Shown here piece after piece: positions 17,264 through 24,804 of a stretch of 54,553 bases of DNA. The DNA lies in assembly GCA_027118455.1 (NCBI GenBank), contig JAJAYZ010000048.1, forward strand, positions 1-54,553, given 5' to 3'. Every line of letters begins with the position of its first letter. Within the stretch, counting starts at the first letter, position 1. Made by a program: the position numbers and the translations under genes. This stretch comes from Actinomycetes bacterium. GTDB taxonomy: Bacteria > Actinomycetota > Actinomycetes > JAHEKZ01. The notes under the pieces are model-generated. The model was not told where the DNA came from. It saw nothing but the letters and a program-made list of their open reading frames with translations, and did no database searches.

Positions 17264-18561
17264 CCGTGACCTCCCGATCCGGCCTGGACCATGGTCTCGG
17301 GGCGCGGGACCCGGGACGTTCGGTGCGTCAGGTAGCCGCTCTGGATCACCATGTGGTCTGCCAGATGTGCGGCGTCGTGCCAGACGCCCCAAATGAAGGA
17401 GGATCCGCGTCGCGACAGCCATGGCAGCCCGAGGAAGTAAACACCAGACTCTGACGACACCCCGCGCCGGTGCTTTGGCCTACCGTTCTCGTCGAAGGCA
17501 TCGACCTGTAGCCAGCTGTAGTCAACGGCGAAGCCGGTCGCCCAGATGATCGAGGTCACTCCGGCGGTCGTGAGATCGAGCTCGAGGATCGGCTCGCTGA
17601 TGCAGGCCGGAGCTGCCCCCAAGGCCCGTGCATCCGGATCGTCCGGCAGGTCGAGGCCGTTGCGCGCAACGTAGGCGTCGGCTTCGTCGAGAAGCGACAG
17701 GTAGTTGGCGTCGCCCTGGGCGATGTTGTTGCCCAAGTCCGGCGCGAACTTCACCAGGCAGCCGTCTGCTGAGTTCGTCCGGCCGACGAGCACCATGCCG
17801 CGGGCGGCCAGGTCGCGGAAGTCGACGGTGTGGCCACCCTGTGCGCCGCTGACCGCGATCGTGACGTGCTCCTTGCCCTGGGAAGACGTTTGCTCGTCCC
17901 ACTTGCCGAGCACGCCCAGCCACCAGACGAAGTCCTGACCGCGATAACGGCGCGGTGGGCGGTCGTGCGGGCCGACCGACAGGTAGACGCGTCGCCCCGC
18001 GCAAAGGAGCTCGTCCGCGATCTGCACTCCCGATGACCCGGCCCCCACGACAAGGACAGCACCGTCAGGCAACTGGCCCGGATTCCGGTAGGCACTGGAG
18101 TGGATCTGCGTCAGCCCGGCATCGACGGGGACGACGGTCGGGATGATCGGGCGCTGGAACGGACCGGTCGCGGCCACGACGTAGCGTACGTCAATGGTCC
18201 CGTCCGACGTCTCGACACAGAAGCCGGCCCTGCCGACGTTCCTCCGCACGGACGTGACCTCAACGCCGCACCGAATGGGTGCCGCGATCTTGTCCGCGTA
18301 GGCGACGAAGTAGTCCGCGACCTGCTCCTTGGAGGGAAAACCTTCAGGGTCGAGGTCGGAGAACTCCATGCCGGGGAAGCGGTCGTGCCAAGCTGGCCCG
18401 TTCGCGACCAGGGAGTCCCACCGCTCGGACCGCCAACGTTCGGCGATGCGATTCCGCTCCAGGACAAGGTGCGGTATGCCACAGCGACTCAGGTGCTCAC
18501 TCATCGCCAAACCGGCTTGGCCCCCGCCCACGACCAGGGCTTCGACCTCTTCGTTCGCCAT
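17260..18561 (-). CDS. Flavin-containing monooxygenase-like NAD(P)/FAD oxidoreductase
   Basis: 433 residues from the ATG at 18561, which has GGGAG 7 bases upstream; a GTG at 18588 is an alternative. Two Rossmann motifs are present, VVGGGQAGLAMSEHL at the N-terminus for FAD and VVGAGSSGVQIADEL near residue 170 for NADPH. A late IIWATGFAVDYSWL block is also present. The pattern is that of CzcO-like and plant-YUCCA-like monooxygenases, which oxygenate amines, ketones or sulfur compounds. It is the first gene of the operon and overlaps the Rid gene by 4 bases. The substrate is unknown; an N-oxygenation of the amine substrate is possible. Confidence 0.88.
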   Translation of the reverse strand: MANEEVEALVVGGGQAGLAMSEHLSRCGIPHLVLERNRIAERWRSERWDSLVANGPAWHDRFPGMEFSDLDPEGFPSKEQVADYFVAYADKIAAPIRCGVEVTSVRRNVGRAGFCVETSDGTIDVRYVVAATGPFQRPIIPTVVPVDAGLTQIHSSAYRNPGQLPDGAVLVVGAGSSGVQIADELLCAGRRVYLSVGPHDRPPRRYRGQDFVWWLGVLGKWDEQTSSQGKEHVTIAVSGAQGGHTVDFRDLAARGMVLVGRTNSADGCLVKFAPDLGNNIAQGDANYLSLLDEADAYVARNGLDLPDDPDARALGAAPACISEPILELDLTTAGVTSIIWATGFAVDYSWLQVDAFDENGRPKHRRGVSSESGVYFLGLPWLSRRGSSFIWGVWHDAAHLADHMVIQSGYLTHRTSRVPRPETMVQAGSGGHG

Positions 18562-18678
18562 CTCCGCGCTCCCGTGGATCGTTGACACCGCTCTTCACGT
18601 GTCCGAAGGCGCGCAAGCGCCTCCGGCATCCTCGCGGGTTGCAATGGCCCTGTCCAACAGATGTTCTCTACTTTTTAG

Positions 18679-18693
18679 TTCGGATGAACCGAA
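18679..18693. promoter_or_regulatory. Candidate LysR-type operator upstream of the amine operon
   Basis: TTCGG-ATGAA-CCGAA is a perfect inverted repeat with a 5-base centre and contains the LysR consensus T-N11-A (TCGGATGAACCGA). It lies about 118 bases before the monooxygenase start. On the minus strand a TTGATT hexamer precedes it, and an A/T-rich stretch follows at 18668-18680. The regulator would be the LysR encoded at the end of the operon. This is inferred from sequence only. Confidence 0.4.
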
Positions 18694-18923
18694 TCAAAGA
18701 GCCTCGGGGAGAGTCGATCGGCAGCATCGATCGCCAGCGCCCATCGGTGTCAGGCCCCAAACATACGTCGTCCCGGGACAAGGGCCGACCAAGGCCAGGG
18801 ACCTCACGCTGGTGGACGCACTGGGAAGTTACTCGACCTTCTCTGACCTGCGGGAACAACGTCGTACCCTCACCAGTGAGCTAGTCAAGCACCGACCACG
18901 CGAGCACTCGGGATCCTTCACTC
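18694..18923. other. Non-coding stretch upstream of the amine operon
   Basis: I see no convincing gene here. One plus-strand frame near 18830-18900 reads SDLREQRRTLTSELVKHRP, which resembles the coiled region near the end of large serine recombinases. It may belong with the remnant that follows. Confidence 0.35.
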
Positions 18924-19049
18924 CCCCACATCGACAAGCTTGAGATGCGATTGGGCGCGGAGGTTATCGAGCAGATCACTACCGAGTACCGAGCTGGTGT
19001 GACGTCAACCGGACTTGCCAACTCCGGTCGTCGCCAGCGCATGGGGTGA
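18924..19049 (+). pseudogene. Fragment resembling a recombinase/HTH tail
   Basis: About 40 residues in frame, including HIDKLEMRLGAEVIEQI and TEYRAGVTSTGLA, followed by a wrong-frame end and a stop at 19047. The LGAEVIEQI..EYRAGV..T.LA pattern resembles the helix-turn-helix of resolvase or recombinase tails, cut before the second helix is complete. No start codon or intact neighbour supports a gene. I treat it as a decayed piece of a mobile element. Confidence 0.35.
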
Positions 19050-19190
19050 GCAAGTCAGCCTTGACAGCGCGGACGATGCTCGCTCGGCGCTGTTCATTCG
19101 CGCCAACGAGAACGAGCCCACAACCCCCGAGCCCGGGGCGGCTTCCAGCGGTGGGATCGGGTATCGGCAATGAACGGCTGCGGTTGGCCA

Positions 19191-19820
19191 CTAGCAGTCG
19201 CAGCCTTGGCCGCGCCAGGCTTCCACACCTTCACGAAGCGCTACGGCGGCCACGATGAGCGCGGCGATGGGATCAGCCCAGCCCCAACCGACTAGGGAGT
19301 TCGCGAGCAGCCCTACCAACAGCACAGCCGACAGATACGTACAGAGCAGCGTCTGTACGGAGTCTGCAACCACCGTTGGGCTACCAAGTTCAGCGCCGGT
19401 ACGTCGCTTGGCCCAACTCAAGAACGGCATAACGAGCAGTGACAACGCCGCCAACCCAATGCCAACCGGACTGGGTTTGGGATCCGCTCCATCAATGAGC
19501 GAACGCAGCGCGTCGACACTGACGTAGGCCGCCAACACAAAGAACGAGACTGCGATCAGCCGCAACGCTTGGCGCTCGCGCTCTTGGGCAATACCACGAA
19601 ATTGCCAGAGGATGACCAACGCGGATAGGCACTCAACAATCGAGTCACCTCCGAACGAAATCAGTGCGACCGAGCTTGCGACTATGCCAGCGGTGACCGC
19701 AGCGATGGCCTCGAGTGCGTTGTATCCCAAAGTCACCCAGGCAAGCAGCCTGGCACGTCGGCCCAGCGCTGCACGACGCTCTGGCGTGATGCTCAGCGTG
19801 GTCGCGTCGTTGTTGGCCAT
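19191..19820 (-). CDS. Cation diffusion facilitator-like membrane transporter
   Basis: 209 residues from the ATG at 19820; the longer frame would overlap the divergent promoter. About five to six membrane segments are visible. The acidic intramembrane motif GGDSIVECLSA, and ADSVQTLLCTYLSAV in a later helix, are the paired metal-site regions of the TMEM163-like branch of cation diffusion facilitators. There is no C-terminal cytoplasmic domain; the protein ends in GQGCDC, two Cys that might touch soft metals. It diverges from a CmtR-like metal sensor with 44 bases between starts, so it is probably under its control. Confidence 0.82.
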   Translation of the reverse strand: MANNDATTLSITPERRAALGRRARLLAWVTLGYNALEAIAAVTAGIVASSVALISFGGDSIVECLSALVILWQFRGIAQERERQALRLIAVSFFVLAAYVSVDALRSLIDGADPKPSPVGIGLAALSLLVMPFLSWAKRRTGAELGSPTVVADSVQTLLCTYLSAVLLVGLLANSLVGWGWADPIAALIVAAVALREGVEAWRGQGCDC

Positions 19821-19850
19821 CCACCCCTCCCTCGTTGATTCAGCCTGCAC

Positions 19851-19862
19851 TGTATCGTTACA
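19851..19862. promoter_or_regulatory. Candidate operator of the CmtR-like repressor
   Basis: TGTA-TCGT-TACA is a small inverted repeat ending 2 bases before the ArsR-type ATG and 30 bases from the divergent transporter start. The only space for promoters of both genes is the 44-base gap, so a repressor bound here could close both. A leaderless transcript for the regulator is likely. The site is inferred. Confidence 0.4.
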
Positions 19863-19864
19863 CC

Positions 19865-20212
19865 ATGCTCATGGTTGCCGCGCGTCTTGATGCTCTGGGG
19901 CGGATCGGTCGGGCGCTGGCTGACCCGACGAGATCTCGGCTGCTAATCGCATTGCTCGAGGGCCCGGCCTACCCCAGTGACCTCGCCAAGTCCCTGATGT
20001 TGACCAGAGCAAACGTCTCCAATCACCTTTCCTGCCTCCGCAGTTGCGGGATGGTCACCGCCACCCCAGAAGGTCGACAAGTCCGCTACCAGCTGTCTGA
20101 CCCGGCGCTGGCCCACGCGCTCAATGACCTAGCAGCGCTCGTGCTCAAAGTCGACCAGGAAATCGCATGTCTACCCGCCGAGGAGCGCGACCTCCAGGGT
20201 GTTGATCGGTGA
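19865..20212 (+). CDS. cmtR: ArsR/SmtB family metal sensor, CmtR-like
   Basis: 115 residues from the ATG at 19865. Winged-helix repressor with IGRALADPTRSRLLIALLEG, LTRANVSNHLSCLRSCG as the recognition helix region, and EGRQVRYQLSDP as the wing. With this start the cysteines fall at 57, 61 and 102, the same positions as the Cd(II)/Pb(II)-binding cysteines of Mycobacterium tuberculosis CmtR, which supports both the start and the metal type. The gene overlaps the downstream CDF exporter by 3 bases and diverges from another, so it likely derepresses both when cadmium or lead enters. Confidence 0.88.
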   Translation: MLMVAARLDALGRIGRALADPTRSRLLIALLEGPAYPSDLAKSLMLTRANVSNHLSCLRSCGMVTATPEGRQVRYQLSDPALAHALNDLAALVLKVDQEIACLPAEERDLQGVDR

Positions 20213-21132
20213 TGGGTGCCGGCCACTCACACGGCCCTACCACCAGCAGCGGCGGTGGTCACCGGTCCAAGCTACTGATAGTGCTAGCGCTTACCGGACT
20301 GGTTCTGGTCGCAGAAGTCATTGGGGCTTGGATGACCGGCAGCTTGGCGTTGTTGGCTGACGCAGGGCACATGCTGACCGACATTGCGGGTATTTCCTTG
20401 GCCGTGTTAGCGGTCACGTTCGCCGCCAAACCATCCACTCGGGCTCGAACGTTTGGCTACTACCGTCTTGAGATCCTCGCCGCCGTCGTCAACGCCGTTC
20501 TCCTGTTCGGTGTTGCCCTGTTCATCCTGTTCGAGGCGTGGCAGCGATGGGCGAACCCCCCGGAGGTCGAAGGGGAAGTCATGCTCGCCTTCGCATCGGT
20601 CGGGTTAATTGCCAACATCATCGGACTGCTGGTCCTGCGTGCGGGCTCAAAGGAAAGCCTGAACGTCAAAGGCGCTTACTTTGAAGTGCTCGGTGACCTG
20701 CTCGGCTCGGTCGCGGTCATCGCTGCCGCCCTTGTGATCGCCACCACCGGCTGGCTACTAGCCGACCCACTTGCCTCCGTGGCTGTCGCGTTGATGATCT
20801 TGCCGCGCACGTGGGGTCTGCTTCGCGAAGCCGTCGATGTGCTGCTGGAAGCGAGCCCAAGAGGAATGGATCTGGATGAGGTTCGCGCACACATCCTGGC
20901 AACGCCTGGAGTAGTGGATGCCCACGACCTTCACGTATGGACGATCACCTCAGGAATGCCAGTCCTGTCCGTCCACGTCGTCGTCGACGAACCTACGTTG
21001 GCTGCCGGGGGCCCAGGACCGGTCCTTGACCACCTCGGCCAATGCCTGGACGACCATTTCGACGTCGAGCACTGCACGTTCCAACTAGAGCCAGCCGGTC
21101 ACGCCGACCACGAGCACGCTATCCACCGCTAG
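20209..21132 (+). CDS. Cation diffusion facilitator exporter (CzcD/ZitB-like)
   Basis: 307 residues; GTG start at 20209 overlapping the regulator stop, with an ATG one codon later. It exports divalent metals (Zn, Cd) in exchange for protons. Six membrane segments and a C-terminal cytoplasmic domain (from about residue 210) are visible. The helix 2 site is DAGHMLTD (His54, Asp58). The helix 5 site is EVLGD (Glu159, Asp163), with Glu where many relatives have His. The N-terminus GAGHSHG and the C-terminus HADHEHAIH are His-rich metal-handling tails. It is co-transcribed with the CmtR-like sensor. Confidence 0.92.
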   Translation: MMGAGHSHGPTTSSGGGHRSKLLIVLALTGLVLVAEVIGAWMTGSLALLADAGHMLTDIAGISLAVLAVTFAAKPSTRARTFGYYRLEILAAVVNAVLLFGVALFILFEAWQRWANPPEVEGEVMLAFASVGLIANIIGLLVLRAGSKESLNVKGAYFEVLGDLLGSVAVIAAALVIATTGWLLADPLASVAVALMILPRTWGLLREAVDVLLEASPRGMDLDEVRAHILATPGVVDAHDLHVWTITSGMPVLSVHVVVDEPTLAAGGPGPVLDHLGQCLDDHFDVEHCTFQLEPAGHADHEHAIHR

Positions 21133-21143
21133 ACACCACCCGG

Positions 21144-21160
21144 CAGCGCAATCAGCGCTG
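21144..21160. terminator. Hairpin between convergent genes
   Basis: cagcgc-AATCA-gcgctg gives a 6-pair stem in the 19-base gap between the CDF gene and the convergent lipoprotein gene, overlapping the lipoprotein stop. It could act as a bidirectional terminator, but it lacks a T-run. Confidence 0.4.
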
Positions 21161-21985
21161 GATCGTCTTGATCGAATCAGCAGTCATGACGTAGGCCGTG
21201 TCATTGTCAGCCGCCGCAAACGCCTCAGCGGCTGCAATGGCGCCGTCCTGAACCCATTCGCGCCCATCGCTGCTGCTCCAGACACTTCCATCGGAGGCGA
21301 TGCCCCACAGCCTGCTGCCATCGGACGCCGTGGCGGCGGCGGCGAGGTCAGGGCTCCCGGCAGGTGCCGCGGCGACTGAGTCCCCCGGCGCCAGGGTGAC
21401 CAACCCCTGCCCGGTGGTCATCCACAGCACGTCGTCGAACCACGCCATCGCACTCGGCTGCACGTCGGGACCGTTGCGCCATGACTGGCCGCCATCTTCG
21501 GATAACTGAAGTCCGGTACCGTCCGACCAGGCCGCCACCTGGCTGCCGCTGACTGCCATGACGTGGAAGTCGACCTGACCTTCCAGCCCGATGGTCTGCC
21601 ATGTCTTGCCGCTGTCGGCACTTTCGATGAGCCCCACCGGATTGGGCGCGTCACTTCCGGGCGCTGGGTGACCGCTGGCCATGAACCTGCCCGGCCCAGC
21701 GGCGGTGAATCCCATGTAGTCGTCACGGCTTTCCCCTACGAGCTTGATCGCCCCAGTGTTGGGATTGACCAGCCAAATACCGTTGTGAGTTCCGGCGTAG
21801 ACGGCGCCATCAGCAGGATCTACAGCCAGCCCGTGAAGGTGTTCCAGGGACTGGCTTAACGGCACAGCACCGCTCTGAACCGTTGGCGCCGGTGTCGGGT
21901 CGTGGGCCGAACATCCCGCGACGACCAGCAGCACAGCGATGGTGACTAGCCCTGCGCACATACGAACGACAGATAACCGGGACAT
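21152..21985 (-). CDS. Lipoprotein with BNR/sialidase-like beta-propeller repeats (F510_1955-type)
   Basis: 277 residues from the ATG at 21985, preceded by GGAGG. The signal peptide ends in the lipobox VVAGC (Cys25). The mature part has repeated blade motifs: HLHGLAVDPADGAVYAGTHNGIW, ESADSGKTWQTI, SEDGGQSWRNG and SSDGREWVQDG. The Asp-box pattern S-x-D-x-G-x-T-W is clear in the second and third. Proteins of this kind are annotated as glycosyl hydrolase-like, yet no catalytic residues can be named. It sits between the metal-export genes and a ccsB remnant, so a role in metal or envelope stress is possible but not shown. Confidence 0.8.
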   Translation of the reverse strand: MSRLSVVRMCAGLVTIAVLLVVAGCSAHDPTPAPTVQSGAVPLSQSLEHLHGLAVDPADGAVYAGTHNGIWLVNPNTGAIKLVGESRDDYMGFTAAGPGRFMASGHPAPGSDAPNPVGLIESADSGKTWQTIGLEGQVDFHVMAVSGSQVAAWSDGTGLQLSEDGGQSWRNGPDVQPSAMAWFDDVLWMTTGQGLVTLAPGDSVAAAPAGSPDLAAAATASDGSRLWGIASDGSVWSSSDGREWVQDGAIAAAEAFAAADNDTAYVMTADSIKTIQR

Positions 21986-21989
21986 GGGA

Positions 21990-22171
21990 CTACGCACCTC
22001 CGTACGAGTGCAAACCAAAGAACCAGATGTTGACGCCGAAGCAGTTGAACAAGAATGCGGCATACCGACCGGAGCAATAACGGCAGCCCCGCGCCCTCTC
22101 CATCACGCTGTGGCGCGGGCGTGCAGGTGAGCCGCGAAGATGACCAAAGTGATGACGGACCAACACGACCT
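21990..22171 (-). pseudogene. C-terminal remnant of cytochrome c biogenesis protein CcsA/CcsB (ResC)
   Basis: Read on the minus strand, one frame gives CWSVITLVIFAAHLHARATA, then a TGA, then WRGRGAAVIA. A second frame continues with YAAFLFNCFGVNIWFF and ends GLHSYGGA-stop. Together these spell the end of CcsB, whose relatives read roughly W-x-x-IT...LHARAT-GWRG...FNFFGVN...GLHSYAGV-stop. At least one in-frame stop and one frameshift are present and everything upstream of about 60 residues is missing. It is therefore a remnant, not a gene. The tRNA-Ala begins about 20 bases upstream. Confidence 0.72.
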
Positions 22172-22193
22172 GCATACCTGCAGGTCAGACCAG

Positions 22194-22266
22194 TGGAGCT
22201 ACGGGGATTCGAACCCCGGACCTTCTGCATGCCATGCAGACGCGCTACCAACTGCGCCATAGCCCC
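22194..22266 (-). tRNA. tRNA-Ala (anticodon GGC)
   Basis: 73 bases that fold as a cloverleaf. The acceptor GGGGCTA pairs with TAGCTCC, with discriminator A. The anticodon stem TCTGC/GCAGA encloses loop ATGGCAT with anticodon GGC. The T arm is CCGGG-GTTCGAAT-CCCCG-like. CCA is not encoded. It marks the border between housekeeping genes and the accessory block. Confidence 0.95.
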
Positions 22267-22344
22267 TTGGAACTGCCCCGCAACTCTACCGGGGGCGCAG
22301 GGGCCCTCCAAACCGACCACCGCGTCGGGCCTCAGCGAAGGCGG

Positions 22345-23049
22345 TCAGCGGTCGTCGCCGAGCACGGCTTCAGGGAGACTGCCGGCGTTGTGCTCCGCCA
22401 GGCGCCAACCTGTGCGGCCCTCTTCCAACACCGACCAGCAGCAATTGGCCAGTCCACCCAGCACGCGCCAGTGCTCGACCGGCAGGCCGAGCATCCGCCC
22501 AATCACGGCGCGGATCGTGCCACCGTGGGACGCCACCACCGCCAGACCGCCGGCGTCGAGGTCGGCGGCAGCCTCACGAACCACCGCAGCGGCCCGGTCG
22601 CCCACCTGGCTCCGCGTCTCGGCTCCGCCGGCCGGCACATCCTCGCCGGCGAGCCACGCGACGTACAGCTGGTCAGACTTCAGATCGTCGGCGTACTGTC
22701 CCTGCCAGCTGCCGCCGTCGGTCTCCCGAAGCGCTGCGGTGCTTCTGACGGGAACGTTCACCAGATCGGCCAGCGCCTGAGCAGTGTCAGCCGCGCGGGC
22801 CAGGTCGGACGTCACGATCAACGCAGGCTTCAGCGCCGCCAGCTGCTGCGCAGCCCGAGCAGCTTGCGCCAGGCCGACGTCGTCGAGCGCTGAATCGATC
22901 TGCCCCTGGAAGCGCCGAGAGTCGTTCCACTCAGTGCGGCCGTGGCGCCAGAGCACAACGCGTCGGAGCTTGGCGCCCGGCGTGAACTCGACGCTCAGCG
23001 GGTCACCTCGGCCGCTGCGCCCAAGGGGATCGTCGGGCAGTCGGCCCAA
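22345..23049 (-). CDS. Histidine phosphatase family protein (phosphoglycerate-mutase-like)
   Basis: Up to 234 residues. The catalytic motif LWRHGRTEWN lies near the N-terminus, and the second histidine is in VVASHGGTIRAV. ETDGGSWQG is the usual middle block. The true start is unclear: the only ATG is at 23049 and overlaps rsfS by 55 bases, while the family usually begins only a few residues before the RHG motif. The rsfS-phosphatase pair is typical of actinomycetes. The substrate cannot be given. Confidence 0.88.
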   Translation of the reverse strand: MGRLPDDPLGRSGRGDPLSVEFTPGAKLRRVVLWRHGRTEWNDSRRFQGQIDSALDDVGLAQAARAAQQLAALKPALIVTSDLARAADTAQALADLVNVPVRSTAALRETDGGSWQGQYADDLKSDQLYVAWLAGEDVPAGGAETRSQVGDRAAAVVREAAADLDAGGLAVVASHGGTIRAVIGRMLGLPVEHWRVLGGLANCCWSVLEEGRTGWRLAEHNAGSLPEAVLGDDR

Positions 23050-23369
23050 AGCCGCTCGAGGGCGTAGAAGACCCGCTCGTCTTCATGCTGCACATGGACG
23101 ACGACGTCGAGATAGTCCAGGAGCACCCATCGGTTCTCCCGCTCACCCTCACGGTGTGCCGGCTTCTGGCCGTTATCGGCCAGTCGCTCCTCGATCGCCT
23201 CGACGATGGCGCCCACCTGGCGGTCGTTCGGCGCCGAGCAGAGTAGAAATGCGTCGGCCAACGCGAGCTGGTCACTGACGTCGAAAGCGATGATGTCGAC
23301 AGCCAGCTTGTCGGCGGCAGCGGCAGCGGCTTCGTGCACGAGGCGGATGGACTCGGGGATGGCAGACAC
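22995..23369 (-). CDS. rsfS: Ribosomal silencing factor RsfS
   Basis: 124 residues. RsfS binds ribosomal protein L14 and blocks subunit joining when nutrients are short. Family blocks are DIIAFDVSDQLALADAFLLC, APNDRQVGAIVEAIEERL, and the end WVLLDYLDVVVHVQHEDERVFYALERLW. It lies downstream of nadD and the LytR_C gene and overlaps the phosphatase, as in many actinobacterial genomes. Confidence 0.95.
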   Translation of the reverse strand: MSAIPESIRLVHEAAAAAADKLAVDIIAFDVSDQLALADAFLLCSAPNDRQVGAIVEAIEERLADNGQKPAHREGERENRWVLLDYLDVVVHVQHEDERVFYALERLWADCPTIPLGAAAEVTR

Positions 23370-23409
23370 TCGGCTCCTCAGGCGACGCAGACTCGGTGCC
23401 GCTAGCCTC

Positions 23410-24804
23410 TCATGGCTTGAAGTCGGACCCCAAGATCACGATGACGTCGGCCAGTGAGCTGCCCTGGTCATTGATCTGGACCGCCGAGGCTGGCACGCCC
23501 AGAGTGGTGGCAACGTCCTCTGCGAGCGACCGGGAGGCCTCGGAAGCATCCGGGATCAGAACTAGCGTCTGCTCACGACCAAACTCCCGCGCGTTCCCGC
23601 CGTTGAAGAAGTCATAACCCTGATCGCGCAGCCGTACCGCTGCATCTTGCTCAAGACCCGGCGTCCCGACCCCGTTCTGCACCAGAACGGTGATCTGCTC
23701 CCCACCCGAGTCCGGGGGCAGGGAGTCGACCAGCAGCCCAGCACGGAGCCGCTCCAGGCCAGCCGGTTCGACGATCAGCGATGGTTCTGGCCCACCGGTC
23801 TCGAGCGTGTCGACAGGGAGCGACTGGTAGCTGGCGCCACCACCGTCGGCGACGGCCCCGTAGCCGAGCAGGAAGTCAGCCAGGCTCTCGTTGCTCAGGG
23901 TCGAGTTCTCGGTGGCGTTGACGTCTTCGAGCGTGGTCAGCAGTTCCGCCCGGTCCTCAGGAAGCCTCTGAGTCACCTGGTCGAGAACCTGCCCGAACCG
24001 AGCAAGGCGCGACTCTTCGTTCTCGTCAGGGCCGAGGTAGGTGGCGAAGGCCACGGCCTGCTCGCCGTTGAGCAACTGCGCGTCACCTGCGGGTACAACG
24101 ATCGACTGCTGACCGCGGGCGGGGCCGGTGAGCACGTCGGTGTCGACGTCGACGAGCACCCCGTCAGAGGCGTCGACCAGGTCGGCGAGCATCTGGTCAG
24201 ACATCTGCCACGTGCCGTCAACGGCCACTTTGAGGGTGTCTGCCAACGCCGTACCGGGTGCGCCGTCCTCACCGAGCAGAACGGTCTCGCCAAAGGGCAA
24301 ACCCCCGGGGGTCGGCCCTTCCACGAACAGCCGGGACTGGATGAGCACCGAGCCCGCTGTCTCGTTGTCGGCGTCGTTGACCATGAGTGCCCCTGATGTC
24401 GCAGCATTCCCCTCGGCCGCCAAGGTCATGGTCAGCGTGCGCTCCGTGCGACCCACTTCGCCAGGCGCTGCGGTGTCGTCGCCCCGGCCAGCCAGCCACA
24501 GTGCCAGGATTACACCGAGCACGACAACTCCCAAGACGGCGGCCGCGGTGATGATCCAGCGTTGCTTGGCCTGGTGTTGTTGCTGTTCCCGCTGTGCGCG
24601 TAGCTGCTTGCGGGTTTGCGGCTGGACAGGGCTCAAGGAAGACCCGGCCGGGAGAACAGTGGCCGACGCCGACCCCTGAGGTGGCAGCTCGGCGAGCCGG
24701 TCGGCCAGCGATACCTCGTCCTTGCGTCGACGCGGTTGAGCAGCATCTCGCTTGGCGGCCCTGCCAGACTTCTTGTCGGGGCTGTGTCGGCGGCGTTCAG
24801 TCAC
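23410..24804 (-). CDS. LCP-like envelope protein with LytR_C domain
   Basis: 464 residues. The N-terminus is rich in Arg and Lys, then a membrane segment at about residues 83-107 ([23 protein letters not shown]). An extracellular LytR-CpsA-Psr-like region follows; [15 protein letters not shown] resembles the family's Arg-bearing helix. The C-terminal 90 residues from [22 protein letters not shown] form the LytR_C domain. Classical LCP proteins attach glycopolymers to peptidoglycan, but the LCP portion here is divergent and may be inactive. It overlaps nadD by 4 bases. Confidence 0.85.
   Translation of the reverse strand: MTERRRHSPDKKSGRAAKRDAAQPRRRKDEVSLADRLAELPPQGSASATVLPAGSSLSPVQPQTRKQLRAQREQQQHQAKQRWIITAAAVLGVVVLGVILALWLAGRGDDTAAPGEVGRTERTLTMTLAAEGNAATSGALMVNDADNETAGSVLIQSRLFVEGPTPGGLPFGETVLLGEDGAPGTALADTLKVAVDGTWQMSDQMLADLVDASDGVLVDVDTDVLTGPARGQQSIVVPAGDAQLLNGEQAVAFATYLGPDENEESRLARFGQVLDQVTQRLPEDRAELLTTLEDVNATENSTLSNESLADFLLGYGAVADGGGASYQSLPVDTLETGGPEPSLIVEPAGLERLRAGLLVDSLPPDSGGEQITVLVQNGVGTPGLEQDAAVRLRDQGYDFFNGGNAREFGREQTLVLIPDASEASRSLAEDVATTLGVPASAVQINDQGSSLADVIVILGSDFKP

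Noticed and set aside
18979..19191. 70-residue minus-strand frame before the CDF gene
   Set aside because: No start signal, no recognisable motif, and it covers a recombinase-like remnant on the other strand.
21990..22175. 61-residue frame as a real small protein
   Set aside because: Its C-terminal half is the end of CcsB, but the upstream part of CcsB continues in another frame with a stop, so it is a pseudogene remnant.
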